From Candidatus Heimdallarchaeota archaeon (lineage in GTDB: Archaea > Asgardarchaeota > Heimdallarchaeia > JABLTI01): a stretch of DNA of 64,000 nt. This document shows, in pieces, positions 33,954 to 42,856 of the stretch. The notes under the pieces were generated by a model. That model was not told where the DNA came from. It searched no databases and saw only the letters and a program-made list of their open reading frames with translations. The stretch lies in contig JABCTZ010000036.1 in the NCBI GenBank assembly GCA_018238155.1, positions 186,001 through 250,000 on the forward strand, given 5' to 3'. Made by a program: the position numbers and the translations under genes. Every line of letters starts with the position of its first letter. Positions within the stretch are counted from its first letter, which is position 1.

Positions 33954-35516
33954 TTAGATATGATCGATTAATAGCAATTGTTCATAGCTTGGTTTCAATT
34001 GCTCGATAACTTTTTCTTGGGTTTTCTTTGCTTGTTTGCCAAGGTTTTCATATTTGATGATTATTTTTATCAATTCATCATCAGTTAATGCTCTCATTTT
34101 ATCAATATCCTCAGAGATGCTCTCAACAGTGGTTAACTCTCCTTCAGATTTGATTTCTCTACGAAGCATTGTTTTTACTTCTTGGACAGCATCATTGATT
34201 AAGTTTCGTGGAATATCGAAGAGTTCAACAAGTCTCTTTGCATCATCCAATGTAAGTATAGCAATTTCATTTTCTACATAGAACTGATCTTTTCGTAGCA
34301 CAGTTTCACCAATTAAACTGTAGAGTGTACGTAAATCAACATGAGGTGTTTTTTCTGGATCATGAATATCAATCAGTGATTTGAAAAACATGTCTCGAGT
34401 AACTTTTTTACGAGCATATGCTTCAGATTCTCCTGCTTTCAATGAATTTGGTATGGACAAATCAGCAAGTAATCCGATGAAATGGATAGCTAGTTTACTG
34501 ACACCTTTAGAGCCAAATGCTTTTGTCTTTTCAAGTAAAGAGACAAGCGCTGGATTTGCAGTCATATTATTTAGACAGAGCGTGAGATGTTCTTTGAACA
34601 TATCTTCAACGATTTTTACTCGTTCATGTTTTGTTCTTGCTGGCCATAAAACTTCGGGAATACGGTTGATTATTGGTTGCGCTTCTTCACCGAAGACACT
34701 CAAGGGAGCATTTGAAGTAAAGATCATTGCACCATCTATAAAAGCAGGACGACCTTGAATACTGTATTTAATTCCACTTGGATCTTCCAAGAAACCCATT
34801 AATGCTTCAAGGAAATTCAATGGTAATCTTTGAATTTCGTTTACAACAACAAAACCTTGAGAGAGAACACCTACTTTGTGTGCCATTGGAGAGAAGGTAG
34901 TACTTGTTTCTCCTCCAAATAGTTGCTCAAGATTTTCTACACCTGCAAGAAGCATGTAAAGACCTTCTGGATCATTTCTGGGGTCAATTTGTGCTACATT
35001 GACAACTGTTTTTTCTGCTTTAACTGCATGTAATGCTTTGACCATCATTGCAGATTCTACTTTAGCAACATCTGAACTTTTATTCAGATTAATGTCTGAA
35101 CCTGTAACTTTCTTGAGTGATTCGCTTATAGTCTTTTGACAGAAAGGACAAAGACTCTTCAAGACTCCTGCAGAAGCTTTGGGATCCTTTTCAAAGGATT
35201 CAGCAATATGAATGAGATATCCGGCGTCTTCATTGAATGGGCAGTTATTAATGTGCCATTTCTTTTCATTGATTTCATGAGTAAGATGCTTAAGCATAAC
35301 TCTCGCAAAAAGAGTTTTAGCTTCACCTGTAGGTCCAATTAGAAGCACTTTGCCTGAAACTGCTATCTTATCCATGACAATACCTTTTGAGTGTTCATTT
35401 CCACGAACTGCTGGATCGTCATTAATTCGTTTTCTTAGTTCGGGGTCATTCAAAAGTCTTCTAACAGAGCACCCAGAATACCCTTTTTTCGCTAAAGAGG
35501 CAATTGTTACTAACAT
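33954..35516 (-). CDS. PrkA-like AAA+ ATPase with degenerate Walker motifs
   Basis: A 520-residue AAA+ protein. Walker A is GPTGEAKT at 61-68 (Ala replaces the usual Gly before Lys), Walker B is GFVVVNEI at 221-228 (Asn instead of Asp) and sensor 1 is TSNA at 267-270. Between Walker A and B is an insert with CPFNED (C92) and CPFC (C123, C126), matching the CP...EEPL and CPVC pattern of bacterial PrkA. The protein ends after the AAA+ lid and a helical region: the C-terminal PrkA kinase domain is absent. MoxR-type ATPases are the alternative. It is the second gene of a leftward group, 47 bp after the Arf-like gene. Confidence 0.8.
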   Translation of the reverse strand: MLVTIASLAKKGYSGCSVRRLLNDPELRKRINDDPAVRGNEHSKGIVMDKIAVSGKVLLIGPTGEAKTLFARVMLKHLTHEINEKKWHINNCPFNEDAGYLIHIAESFEKDPKASAGVLKSLCPFCQKTISESLKKVTGSDINLNKSSDVAKVESAMMVKALHAVKAEKTVVNVAQIDPRNDPEGLYMLLAGVENLEQLFGGETSTTFSPMAHKVGVLSQGFVVVNEIQRLPLNFLEALMGFLEDPSGIKYSIQGRPAFIDGAMIFTSNAPLSVFGEEAQPIINRIPEVLWPARTKHERVKIVEDMFKEHLTLCLNNMTANPALVSLLEKTKAFGSKGVSKLAIHFIGLLADLSIPNSLKAGESEAYARKKVTRDMFFKSLIDIHDPEKTPHVDLRTLYSLIGETVLRKDQFYVENEIAILTLDDAKRLVELFDIPRNLINDAVQEVKTMLRREIKSEGELTTVESISEDIDKMRALTDDELIKIIIKYENLGKQAKKTQEKVIEQLKPSYEQLLLIDHI

Positions 35517-35563
35517 TTTTCGTTACACTTCCAAAATTATCTATTGTTCTTCTATTTTTAAAT

Positions 35564-36118
35564 TTATTTTTTCTCTCGTTTAGATTTTTTTGCTTTCAGT
35601 TTCGATGATTCTTTTTTCTTCAACATTTTTGGTTTTATTCCTAAAACTTCAATGTAATCATCTAACCAGTTAAAACAGCTGAGTATATCTTCTGTTTTAT
35701 TTTCATGTATTTCCATTACATTCCATAATCTATCCGTTAATCTGATTAAGGAATAAGCTTCGATTATTTCTGAAGATGTTAAAGCAATAGCTTTATCTGC
35801 ATTGTAACTAGCAATCAATACTGGAATGTTTTTTGTAGCTTCATTCCAAACAAAATATTCCCAGAGATATTCCTTAATTCGAGAGAGTTCTTTCGTTTTT
35901 GTAGAGTTAATTAAGAATACAGTACCATCAGTTTTTTTGAGAAGAGCTTCACGTAAGCCGCTCTCGTAATCTGGTTCTTCCAAAGAAAAAGTATGTGTTG
36001 GTATTTTTTCTTTTGGATCCTTTACAGATTCTTTTATAACATCCACTATATAATCTCTCGTTTCCGATTTTTCTCCAATAAATAGAATATGTTTTGGCGG
36101 TTTAGTACGTTTGAACAT
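35564..36118 (-). CDS. Degenerate Arf-like small GTPase (pseudo-GTPase)
   Basis: A 184-residue protein. The first strand runs into GEKSETRD (15-22) where a P-loop should be; the lysine-Ser/Thr of G1 is lost. No WDxxGQ (G3) is seen. The second half still follows the Arf pattern: DGTVFLINSTK, IKEYLWEYFVW, NIPVLIASYNADKA (where Arf has the NKxD motif), LTSSEIIEAYSLIRL, WNVMEIHENKTEDILSCFNWLDDYI. A basic tail of about 25 residues follows. It is therefore probably unable to bind or hydrolyse GTP normally and may act as a scaffold. It is the first gene of the AAA+/VWA/HEAT group and is divergent from the PH-like membrane protein gene. Confidence 0.72.
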   Translation of the reverse strand: MFKRTKPPKHILFIGEKSETRDYIVDVIKESVKDPKEKIPTHTFSLEEPDYESGLREALLKKTDGTVFLINSTKTKELSRIKEYLWEYFVWNEATKNIPVLIASYNADKAIALTSSEIIEAYSLIRLTDRLWNVMEIHENKTEDILSCFNWLDDYIEVLGIKPKMLKKKESSKLKAKKSKREKK

Positions 36119-36388
36119 TTATTTCACTTCATCTTTTCCTTTGTAGTTGATAAAACCGCTATTGCAAGGATTTATCCTGTATTTAACTCCTCTAACAATA
36201 ATAATATCGTTTCAAATGATTATTTGCTAATAAATGATTTTGTTATTCTTTTTTTATTTTCATCAATAACACCCTATAAATTCATTTCTGTCAATAATTG
36301 ACTGTAAAATTATTAAAGGATTATTCTAGTAAACATTAAATACATAAAAAGTATCTAAATATATTACCTAGCAAAAAATTGTTTTGAG

Positions 36389-37075
36389 ATGATTCTGTTG
36401 TCCCAAGAAAATAATTCACCACCAGCTGAAAATTCTTTATCTTTAGAAACAAATGAACCTGGAGAAGAATTTCGATCAGTATTTGTGATACCCAAAAAAA
36501 TCAAACAAGCAAGAATTGTGATAAGTATCGCTCAAGGAATTATGGGCATATTTCTTATTGCTCTACCGACCATGTATTTTGTAAATCCTAAAAATCCTAC
36601 TACTTCATTAACAATATTTGCCATTTTAGGGTTAACCTTTGGAGTTGTATTATTGGGCCTACTCCCAACGAATATTGCTAAAACCATTAATTCCAAATTG
36701 ATTTTAGGTCAAAAAAGTGTTAGTATTAGAAACTCCTTTGGATGGAAAGTATTTCCATGGAAGGAAATTCAAGAGATTTTGATTACTGAAAAGTTAAGTA
36801 GTGACCCAAATAACCCTAAATCTATTGGAATTAGTTTGATTCGTTTTCGTACAATTACAAAAAGCACTTACTTTATGGCTGAATCGTATCCTGCTGATGA
36901 AGTTAGAGAACTTAAGAAATCAACAAAAGAAGCTTTTGCAACTGCATTATTAGGAACAGATTATTCTGTATCAGAAAAAACAGAAAGACCTTCTGTCCGT
37001 TCAAGATTTATCTATTATTATAAGGCAACAGCTAAAGCAAATCAGGTATCAATTTCCGAAAAAAATAATGAATGA
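36389..37075 (+). CDS. Membrane protein with two helices and a PH-like soluble domain
   Basis: A 228-residue protein. An acidic N-terminal tail is followed by two transmembrane helices (about residues 48-68 and 75-95), and then a beta-rich segment with SVSIRNSFGWKVFPWKEIQEILI, which is the layout of bacterial PH-like (bPH2) membrane proteins. The C-terminus is polar. There is no enzyme motif. It is divergent from the Arf-like gene and convergent with the actin-like gene, so it is monocistronic. Function is unknown; lipid or protein binding at the membrane is a family-level guess. Confidence 0.65.
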   Translation: MILLSQENNSPPAENSLSLETNEPGEEFRSVFVIPKKIKQARIVISIAQGIMGIFLIALPTMYFVNPKNPTTSLTIFAILGLTFGVVLLGLLPTNIAKTINSKLILGQKSVSIRNSFGWKVFPWKEIQEILITEKLSSDPNNPKSIGISLIRFRTITKSTYFMAESYPADEVRELKKSTKEAFATALLGTDYSVSEKTERPSVRSRFIYYYKATAKANQVSISEKNNE

Positions 37076-37098
37076 ATTATAAATAAAAAAAATCAATA

Positions 37099-37134
37099 AA
37101 TGAAGCATTTCGATATAATAATATCTGCTTCATT
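37099..37134. terminator. Two-part hairpin between convergent genes
   Basis: Outer stem AATGAAGCA/TGCTTCATT (9 bp) and inner stem GATAT/ATATC with loop AATA, joined by a 4-nt bulge. It lies between the PH-like gene and the actin-like gene and probably stops both transcripts. Confidence 0.55.
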
Positions 37135-37139
37135 CAGGA

Positions 37140-38234
37140 TTATTTCTTCTTTTCAGCTTTCATTCTGGAAGCTGCAATGAGCTCGAATCCTTGAGCGTTA
37201 CACATTACTGGATTGTCAGGTACGACTACTTCTTCTGGTGATTTAACGATATTCTCTTTCCACATCATCTCTTTTAGAACATCACCAAAGACATAGGCTC
37301 CACCACCTGTCAATATAACTCGTTCTATCCATGCATCGGGTGGTAAAGTTCCAAGTAATCTTGAGGTTTCATCAATAATAATTTCAGAAATATTTTGAAT
37401 ATAATATTCCTTGACTTCTGAAACATCGTATTGTTGTCCACCAACCATAACAGCTTTTAGATTCTTCTCAATTGTTTTCATTAAATCGAAAGGTCTAATG
37501 ATTTTACCAGTTTGGTCCTGCAACGTTCGAGCCATACGTGTTGTTAAAGTATCAACTGCTTCCTCTAAACTACCACTTGCAGTTCTCATTAAACGCCCTT
37601 GATAAACAGTAAGGATGTCAGTAGAACCATGACCAATATCTACAATAATAGCGTCTACAGCTCTGCTTTCTCCAGAGGATTTTAAGATTTGATAGTAAGA
37701 TCCGTAAGGTTCTGGTAATACAAGACATTTTTTAACGTTGACATTGTAGTTGTGACTTTCGCCTGTAGCATCATTTTTAACGTTGATTTCCATCTCTTCA
37801 GACAAGCCCTTAGAAAGTGTGGACATCTCTTCTTGGGATGTTGCAACAGGTACTCCAGTAGCAATGAGAATTTCTTCCCCATCTCCCTTTATGAAAAGGG
37901 AGAGAGCTGCTTTAATAGCTATGACAGCATCTTTGATGCTTTTCATCTTACCTTCAGATGCTAAAGGTCGTTTGATTTCGCTTTGCAAACGAGCTAATTC
38001 TCCAACAAAGAATGATTTACCGTTTTCTTCTAATACAAGGTTGTTCTCGAGTGACTTGTCTAAAGTCATACCAGTCCATCCAGGATTTGGATCACCAATA
38101 ATTGATGGAATTTTCACTAAATTTTGACCGTTGTTCGATGATATTTTAATAGTGCTTGTTCCGAGATCTATCCCTACACTACGTAATGTTTTCTTAGACA
38201 CATTTTGTACCTTCTGTTGTTTTCTAAAATTCAT
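37140..38234 (-). CDS. Actin-family ATPase (ParM/Ta0583-like)
   Basis: A 364-residue actin/HSP70-fold protein. The phosphate-1 motif is GIDLGTSTIK (21-30), the phosphate-2 motif VDIGHGSTDI near 198-207 and the adenosine motif TGGGAYVFG near 313. Connect regions and length fit ParM, Alp and archaeal Ta0583-type actins, rather than Asgard lokiactin, which is closer to eukaryotic actin. It could polymerise for DNA segregation or cell organisation. The C-terminus is Lys-rich. It is monocistronic, with no obvious ParR-like partner next to it. Confidence 0.88.
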   Translation of the reverse strand: MNFRKQQKVQNVSKKTLRSVGIDLGTSTIKISSNNGQNLVKIPSIIGDPNPGWTGMTLDKSLENNLVLEENGKSFFVGELARLQSEIKRPLASEGKMKSIKDAVIAIKAALSLFIKGDGEEILIATGVPVATSQEEMSTLSKGLSEEMEINVKNDATGESHNYNVNVKKCLVLPEPYGSYYQILKSSGESRAVDAIIVDIGHGSTDILTVYQGRLMRTASGSLEEAVDTLTTRMARTLQDQTGKIIRPFDLMKTIEKNLKAVMVGGQQYDVSEVKEYYIQNISEIIIDETSRLLGTLPPDAWIERVILTGGGAYVFGDVLKEMMWKENIVKSPEEVVVPDNPVMCNAQGFELIAASRMKAEKKK

Positions 38235-38433
38235 TATTGAATAGCAAATAAAAACTAATCGCTATATTCAATGGTAAATTCTTTCTATTGTATGTTTTAT
38301 CTATCTAATTATTATACATTTTCCCTTTTAAACTTCTAATTAAAATTTCTTTGCATTTAGAAAAATGTACTATTTTACCCATATTTGCCTATAAAAGAAA
38401 TTATTTAATAGTATTCTTAGAACTAGTATTAAT

Positions 38434-38450
38434 AGTGTAAGGTTTACACT
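38434..38450. promoter_or_regulatory. 17-bp palindrome 21 bp before a winged-helix gene
   Basis: AGTGTAA-GGT-TTACACT is a perfect 7-bp dyad with a 3-bp centre. Its place just ahead of the start codon of a protein with an N-terminal DNA-binding-like domain suggests an autoregulatory operator. Confidence 0.45.
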
Positions 38451-38471
38451 TGAAAATAGATTAAATAGGTA

Positions 38472-39446
38472 GTGAATAATTTGATTGAAGATATCTTTGA
38501 ACATGTTGCAATTCTAAATGCACATATAGCACAGAAAATTGTTGAGGCGGAAGGCATAGATGATTATTGTTCTACTCCTTGTGATATAGCTATAATCAGT
38601 CATGATAAAAAATATGTTCAAAGAAATTACATAGGAAAAATGCTTCATCACTTAGCTGAATTTGAATTTATGGAACGAAGAGGAGATGTTTTTGTTTTAC
38701 AAGAAGCATGGAGAAGAATATTGCCTGCTAAAGTAAAGTCTGTGAAAAGCCTAAGGGAAGAAGGTGCTCATTCGCTATTTTTATTTCAAGAAGTTCTTGC
38801 AAAGAAATTTATCGAGATAGCTAAAAATGAATCTCAAAAAATTAGTTTATCTGAACTTATTTATTACATTGATACTATAGATAGTTGTGATGGTTTAAAC
38901 TTGATAAGATCTGATGCCATTGCAGAATTAGATTTATCCCGTTCTTCCAAGAAAATTTTTGACTATAACCAAGGGTTAGGGTATAGTGCAATTCAATTGT
39001 CTTCTCTATTTTCTAAAAGTACAATTTATTCATTGCAATTAAATCCTGCATTCCGAGACGCTTATGCTTATACCATCAACAAATTTCAAAAGAAAAATAT
39101 TAAATTTGCTATTGACTATCCATCTGAAATGATTAATCAATTGATGAAAGACAAAGTTGATTTAATTTGCATGTTTAATCCTTTAGGAATAGAAGTTCGA
39201 GAAATAAGCCGTTTTCTTGATATTTCCAAACAAATATCAAAAGAAGGGACAAAGCTGTTGATTCAAAATCCACTAATAGATGATCCAAAACATTCTCTTA
39301 TCGCAGAATGGTTAGGAATGTGTGTTGAAGGTATGGGATTATATTCAACATTAGAAAATTATAAAATAATATTATCACAACATGGATTTGAAGTTGAAAA
39401 AGTAGAAAAGAAAAACAATATTATAATAGCAAAATACAATCCATGA
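38472..39446 (+). CDS. Winged-helix plus methyltransferase-like protein
   Basis: A 324-residue protein. Residues 1-80 (helices ending in HHLAEFEFMERRGDVFVL) look like a winged-helix fold as in plant-type O-methyltransferases, where it mediates dimerisation. Residues 155-320 are a Rossmann methyltransferase: KKIFDYNQGLGYSAIQLSSLF takes the place of motif I, but the glycines are fewer than normal. DLICMFNPLGIE is the motif IV region. SAM binding is possible but not assured. The start is a GTG at 38472. A perfect palindrome lies just upstream. The next gene follows 117 bp downstream on the same strand. Confidence 0.7.
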   Translation: MNNLIEDIFEHVAILNAHIAQKIVEAEGIDDYCSTPCDIAIISHDKKYVQRNYIGKMLHHLAEFEFMERRGDVFVLQEAWRRILPAKVKSVKSLREEGAHSLFLFQEVLAKKFIEIAKNESQKISLSELIYYIDTIDSCDGLNLIRSDAIAELDLSRSSKKIFDYNQGLGYSAIQLSSLFSKSTIYSLQLNPAFRDAYAYTINKFQKKNIKFAIDYPSEMINQLMKDKVDLICMFNPLGIEVREISRFLDISKQISKEGTKLLIQNPLIDDPKHSLIAEWLGMCVEGMGLYSTLENYKIILSQHGFEVEKVEKKNNIIIAKYNP

Positions 39447-39563
39447 AACAAATTCTTTTTCATATACAACCGGTATTTTTTTTAGAAATTGAGTAATAAA
39501 CAAATTTAAGAAAAGAATTAACCGTAGTAAGACATTCAATTCAATTTGTAGAGTCTGAAAAAA

Positions 39564-42197
39564 ATGTCTGGTAAAGCTTTTCAATATTATGTGTTCCTAT
39601 TGGATTTTAAAGAGGAAACGCATCAAGTAAAAATGCTTATTCTACCGGCAAAAGCTGCTTCTACAAGAGTCACACCAAATGAAAGAGCAAAACTTCAATT
39701 TGTGGTAGAAAATAACCGTTTAAGACCCTACAAATATTTTGTTTCAGATAAAATTGGAAGCGAATTCAAACGTCCCGATGAAATCACAGAAGTTTTCCGT
39801 AAAGCTAAAGGAGTAATTATTTCACTAGATGATCAACCAAGTGACTACCATTTATATGAGGAGTATTTTAAAACATTTAATGTTAAAACGCCAACAATTA
39901 GGCGAATATGTAGACTGTGTTTAATTGATCAACAAAAAGTAACTATTTTACCTGATGATAGACAATACTCCGTTTCTGGGAGAAAAGCTTGTTATCAATG
40001 TGCAAAGGATGAATTAGATCGAGAATTCAAATCAAGAGAAATTAGATTGACAAAAAATGGTCGAAATCATTTTTATCGTTTATTAAGGAAAATCAAAAAA
40101 ATAGATGATATTTTGGAAACTTTTGCTTACAATTTTAGACCGGCAAAAAGACCTGAATTGACCATTTATGATACCATTGGAGATATAGATGATCTTTCCG
40201 AAGCAAAATATCTTGATCAATTAGCTATTCCTGGGAGACTTAAGGAAATTCTTAGAAAAATCGGTATCAAAAAATTACTTCCCATTCAAGTAAAAGCATT
40301 AAATGCCGGGTTATTACTAGAAGAAAATTTATTGATAGTTGCCGGAACAAGCAGTGGAAAAACGCTTATTGGTGAGATGGCTGGATTACTTAAAGCACTA
40401 CAAGGAAAGAAAATGATTTATCTGAGTCCATTAGTTGCATTAACTAATCAAAAATATGAGGACTTTAAAAAGAAATATTCTCCGGAAGGATTGCGTGTAG
40501 CAATTAGAGTTGGAATGAGTAAAATCGATGTGGGAGAAGAAGAGAGATATATTATTGACACGGGATATCGTAGTGCTCAAATCATTACTGCAACATATGA
40601 AGCATTTGATCTTCTATTAAGAAACGCAAAAGCAAGAGATTTAGGTGATATTGGCACAGTAATTATCGATGAAATTCAACTTTTGAATCAAAAAGAACGA
40701 GGCCCAGAACTTGACGGAATCATTGCTCGAGTAAAAAACCTCTTCCCGAAAGCGCAAATATTAGGTCTTTCTGCAACAATAGGTAACCCAGAAGTATTAG
40801 CAAAAGATTTGGAATTAAAAATTCTTATACATGAAACAAGACCAATCCCATTAGAAAGACACGTAATTATGGCCCAAGATCAGGATGAGAAAGAAATTCA
40901 TCTAAGAGATCTGATACTGGCAGAATATAATGTAAAATCTTCGCAAGGATATTTTGGTCAGACGATTGTTTTCACAAATTCAAGAAGACATTGCTATGAA
41001 TTAGCAAGGAAGCTCAACAAAAGTGGGTTACGAACAACGGTTTATCACTCAGGTTTAACATATCAAGAGCGAAAAAGAGCTGAAGCTGGTTTTGCAGAAG
41101 GAAAATATGCTTCGATAATAACTACTGCTGCATTGGGTGCCGGTGTAGATTTTCCGGCAAGTCAAGTGATTTTTGAATCATTAGCAATGGGCATTGAATG
41201 GATTTCTGTTGCAGAATTTTATCAAATGACCGGTCGAGCAGGGCGGTTAGGATATCATGACAAAGGTAAAGTTGCTCTTCTAGTTCAACCAAATAGAAAA
41301 TACCATCGATCAATGGATGAATCAGAAGATTCTGTAGCATTCTCTTTATTATCAGATGAGATCGAAGATGTTGATCCTTTAATGGAAGGTGAAAGGCAAT
41401 TAGAACAAATATTAGCTACTATTGTAGCATTAAAAGAACCAACGTTAAAGGATATAGTAAAAGCTTATGATGAAATGTTAGGTCCATCGGAACCACTAAA
41501 GAATTCATTACAAGCATTACAAGACTTAGAAATGATTAATATTTATCAAGAAGGACCAAGAGCAACAAAATTAGGGAAAGCTACATCAAGAACATTTTTA
41601 CATCCTTCAGAAGCAGGCGCGATAAAAAAGAAGCTACAAAATACTAGCCCGTTGGAAATTGCAATAGATCTAGAGCCTTTTTCAAGTATTTTTCTAACAT
41701 CTAAAATACAAACTGAAATTGAAAAAACTCTAAGGAGTGGATATATTGGCTCCAACTTATTCGCGGGTTCGGTTTTGGAATATATGGATAATGCTCTCGA
41801 CAAACGACCGAATCTACCAAAACTTATTATCAGTACCTTTGCAAAATGGCAGATAGAAATTTTCAATTGTAATTGTATAGATAATCCATGGTGTGATTGT
41901 GGACAACGTTCGCTCTCAAGAGTAATAGTAAAATTGCGCTTAGAGAATAAAAATCTTCGAAAGATTACTACCGCTCTTCAAACAGGATACAATTTGTATG
42001 CGTATCCTGGTGACATTTATCGTTGGTTCGATACGCTTATTCACCATTTACGAGCTGTGGCTAAATTAGCTGTAGTATTTGATGAGAGAGGCACCATGAA
42101 ATTAGCTTTGAATACAATCAAAATGATTGAACGTCCTTGGATTGTTTCAAGATTGAAACGAATTCAGAAAACAAAAAAAACTGATATACCATTATAA
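39564..42197 (+). CDS. Ski2-like superfamily 2 RNA helicase with zinc finger (ASH-Ski2 type)
   Basis: An 877-residue SF2 helicase. The N-terminus holds a Cys4 zinc finger (CRLC near 116, CYQC near 143). Motif I is AGTSSGKT (near 259), motif II DEIQ (near 369), motif III GLSATIG and motif VI QMTGRAGR (near 554). A winged-helix and helical bundle follow, then a Cys-rich segment (CNCIDNPWCDCGQRS) near residue 770. Domain content agrees with the archaeal Ski2-like helicase ASH-Ski2, which associates with 5'-3' exonuclease and ribosomal or exosome components. It heads a series with a longin-like protein, an EF1A-like GTPase and a PHP phosphoesterase, in the same direction. Confidence 0.85.
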   Translation: MSGKAFQYYVFLLDFKEETHQVKMLILPAKAASTRVTPNERAKLQFVVENNRLRPYKYFVSDKIGSEFKRPDEITEVFRKAKGVIISLDDQPSDYHLYEEYFKTFNVKTPTIRRICRLCLIDQQKVTILPDDRQYSVSGRKACYQCAKDELDREFKSREIRLTKNGRNHFYRLLRKIKKIDDILETFAYNFRPAKRPELTIYDTIGDIDDLSEAKYLDQLAIPGRLKEILRKIGIKKLLPIQVKALNAGLLLEENLLIVAGTSSGKTLIGEMAGLLKALQGKKMIYLSPLVALTNQKYEDFKKKYSPEGLRVAIRVGMSKIDVGEEERYIIDTGYRSAQIITATYEAFDLLLRNAKARDLGDIGTVIIDEIQLLNQKERGPELDGIIARVKNLFPKAQILGLSATIGNPEVLAKDLELKILIHETRPIPLERHVIMAQDQDEKEIHLRDLILAEYNVKSSQGYFGQTIVFTNSRRHCYELARKLNKSGLRTTVYHSGLTYQERKRAEAGFAEGKYASIITTAALGAGVDFPASQVIFESLAMGIEWISVAEFYQMTGRAGRLGYHDKGKVALLVQPNRKYHRSMDESEDSVAFSLLSDEIEDVDPLMEGERQLEQILATIVALKEPTLKDIVKAYDEMLGPSEPLKNSLQALQDLEMINIYQEGPRATKLGKATSRTFLHPSEAGAIKKKLQNTSPLEIAIDLEPFSSIFLTSKIQTEIEKTLRSGYIGSNLFAGSVLEYMDNALDKRPNLPKLIISTFAKWQIEIFNCNCIDNPWCDCGQRSLSRVIVKLRLENKNLRKITTALQTGYNLYAYPGDIYRWFDTLIHHLRAVAKLAVVFDERGTMKLALNTIKMIERPWIVSRLKRIQKTKKTDIPL

Positions 42198-42345
42198 AGT
42201 AAATAAATAACACTTATAATCTGTTTTTGGTTCAATTCTTTATAAATTAAATTACTTTCGTATAAAACATCCTATAACCCAAAGTATTTTAATTTCCAAT
42301 AAGTAAATATTGTCGGAAGAGAACTTCCATTTGAGGAATTAGAAA

Positions 42346-42771
42346 TTGGCTGTACTAGAAGCAGGTGTTATGTTTGGCGGAGTACCAATTGTAAGGGTAA
42401 ACTTCTTCAACGATAGTGCAACAGATTCTTTGCTTACAGCAGGACTTTTAGAAGCTATACAGTTATTTGCAGTAGAAATCTTTAATGATGAAACTGAATC
42501 ATTCAAAATGAAAAAATATTGTATACTCCTTCATAATTTTATTCTCTTAAATAATCAAAAGGTTATTTTGTATTCAATTTGTGATACATTAGATAGACCA
42601 AAAGCAATAAACAATATAATGAAGAGTCTCGCATCAGAATTTATAAAAATTTTTCCAGCAGTAGATATGGGTTGTTTACAAAAATATTCTTCTTTTGAAG
42701 AAACAATAACAAAAAAATTAGGCGATTTGATTTTTCGTCCTGAAGATAGGTTGAAAAAAGTCTTTCTATAG
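42346..42771 (+). CDS. Longin-like single-domain protein
   Basis: A 141-residue protein with the longin topology: strands EAGVMFGGVPIVRVNFF, a helix SLLTAGLLEAIQLFAVEIF, strands KMKKYCILLHNFI and KVILYSICDTLD, and a helix INNIMKSLASEFIKIFP. It resembles the domains in the 9788 and 18882 proteins. Such domains bind Ras/Arf-type GTPases or act as their regulators in Asgard archaea. The start is a TTG at 42346, after GAGGAA seven bases upstream. Its gene is between the helicase and the EF1A-like GTPase genes. Confidence 0.7.
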   Translation: MAVLEAGVMFGGVPIVRVNFFNDSATDSLLTAGLLEAIQLFAVEIFNDETESFKMKKYCILLHNFILLNNQKVILYSICDTLDRPKAINNIMKSLASEFIKIFPAVDMGCLQKYSSFEETITKKLGDLIFRPEDRLKKVFL

Positions 42772-42856
42772 GTAAGTTCACTGTTCAAAAAAGCTATTTT
42801 TCAGCGTCACTATTTTTTAGCTGAATGAATCGAAAAAGAATTATATCATAGTATTT

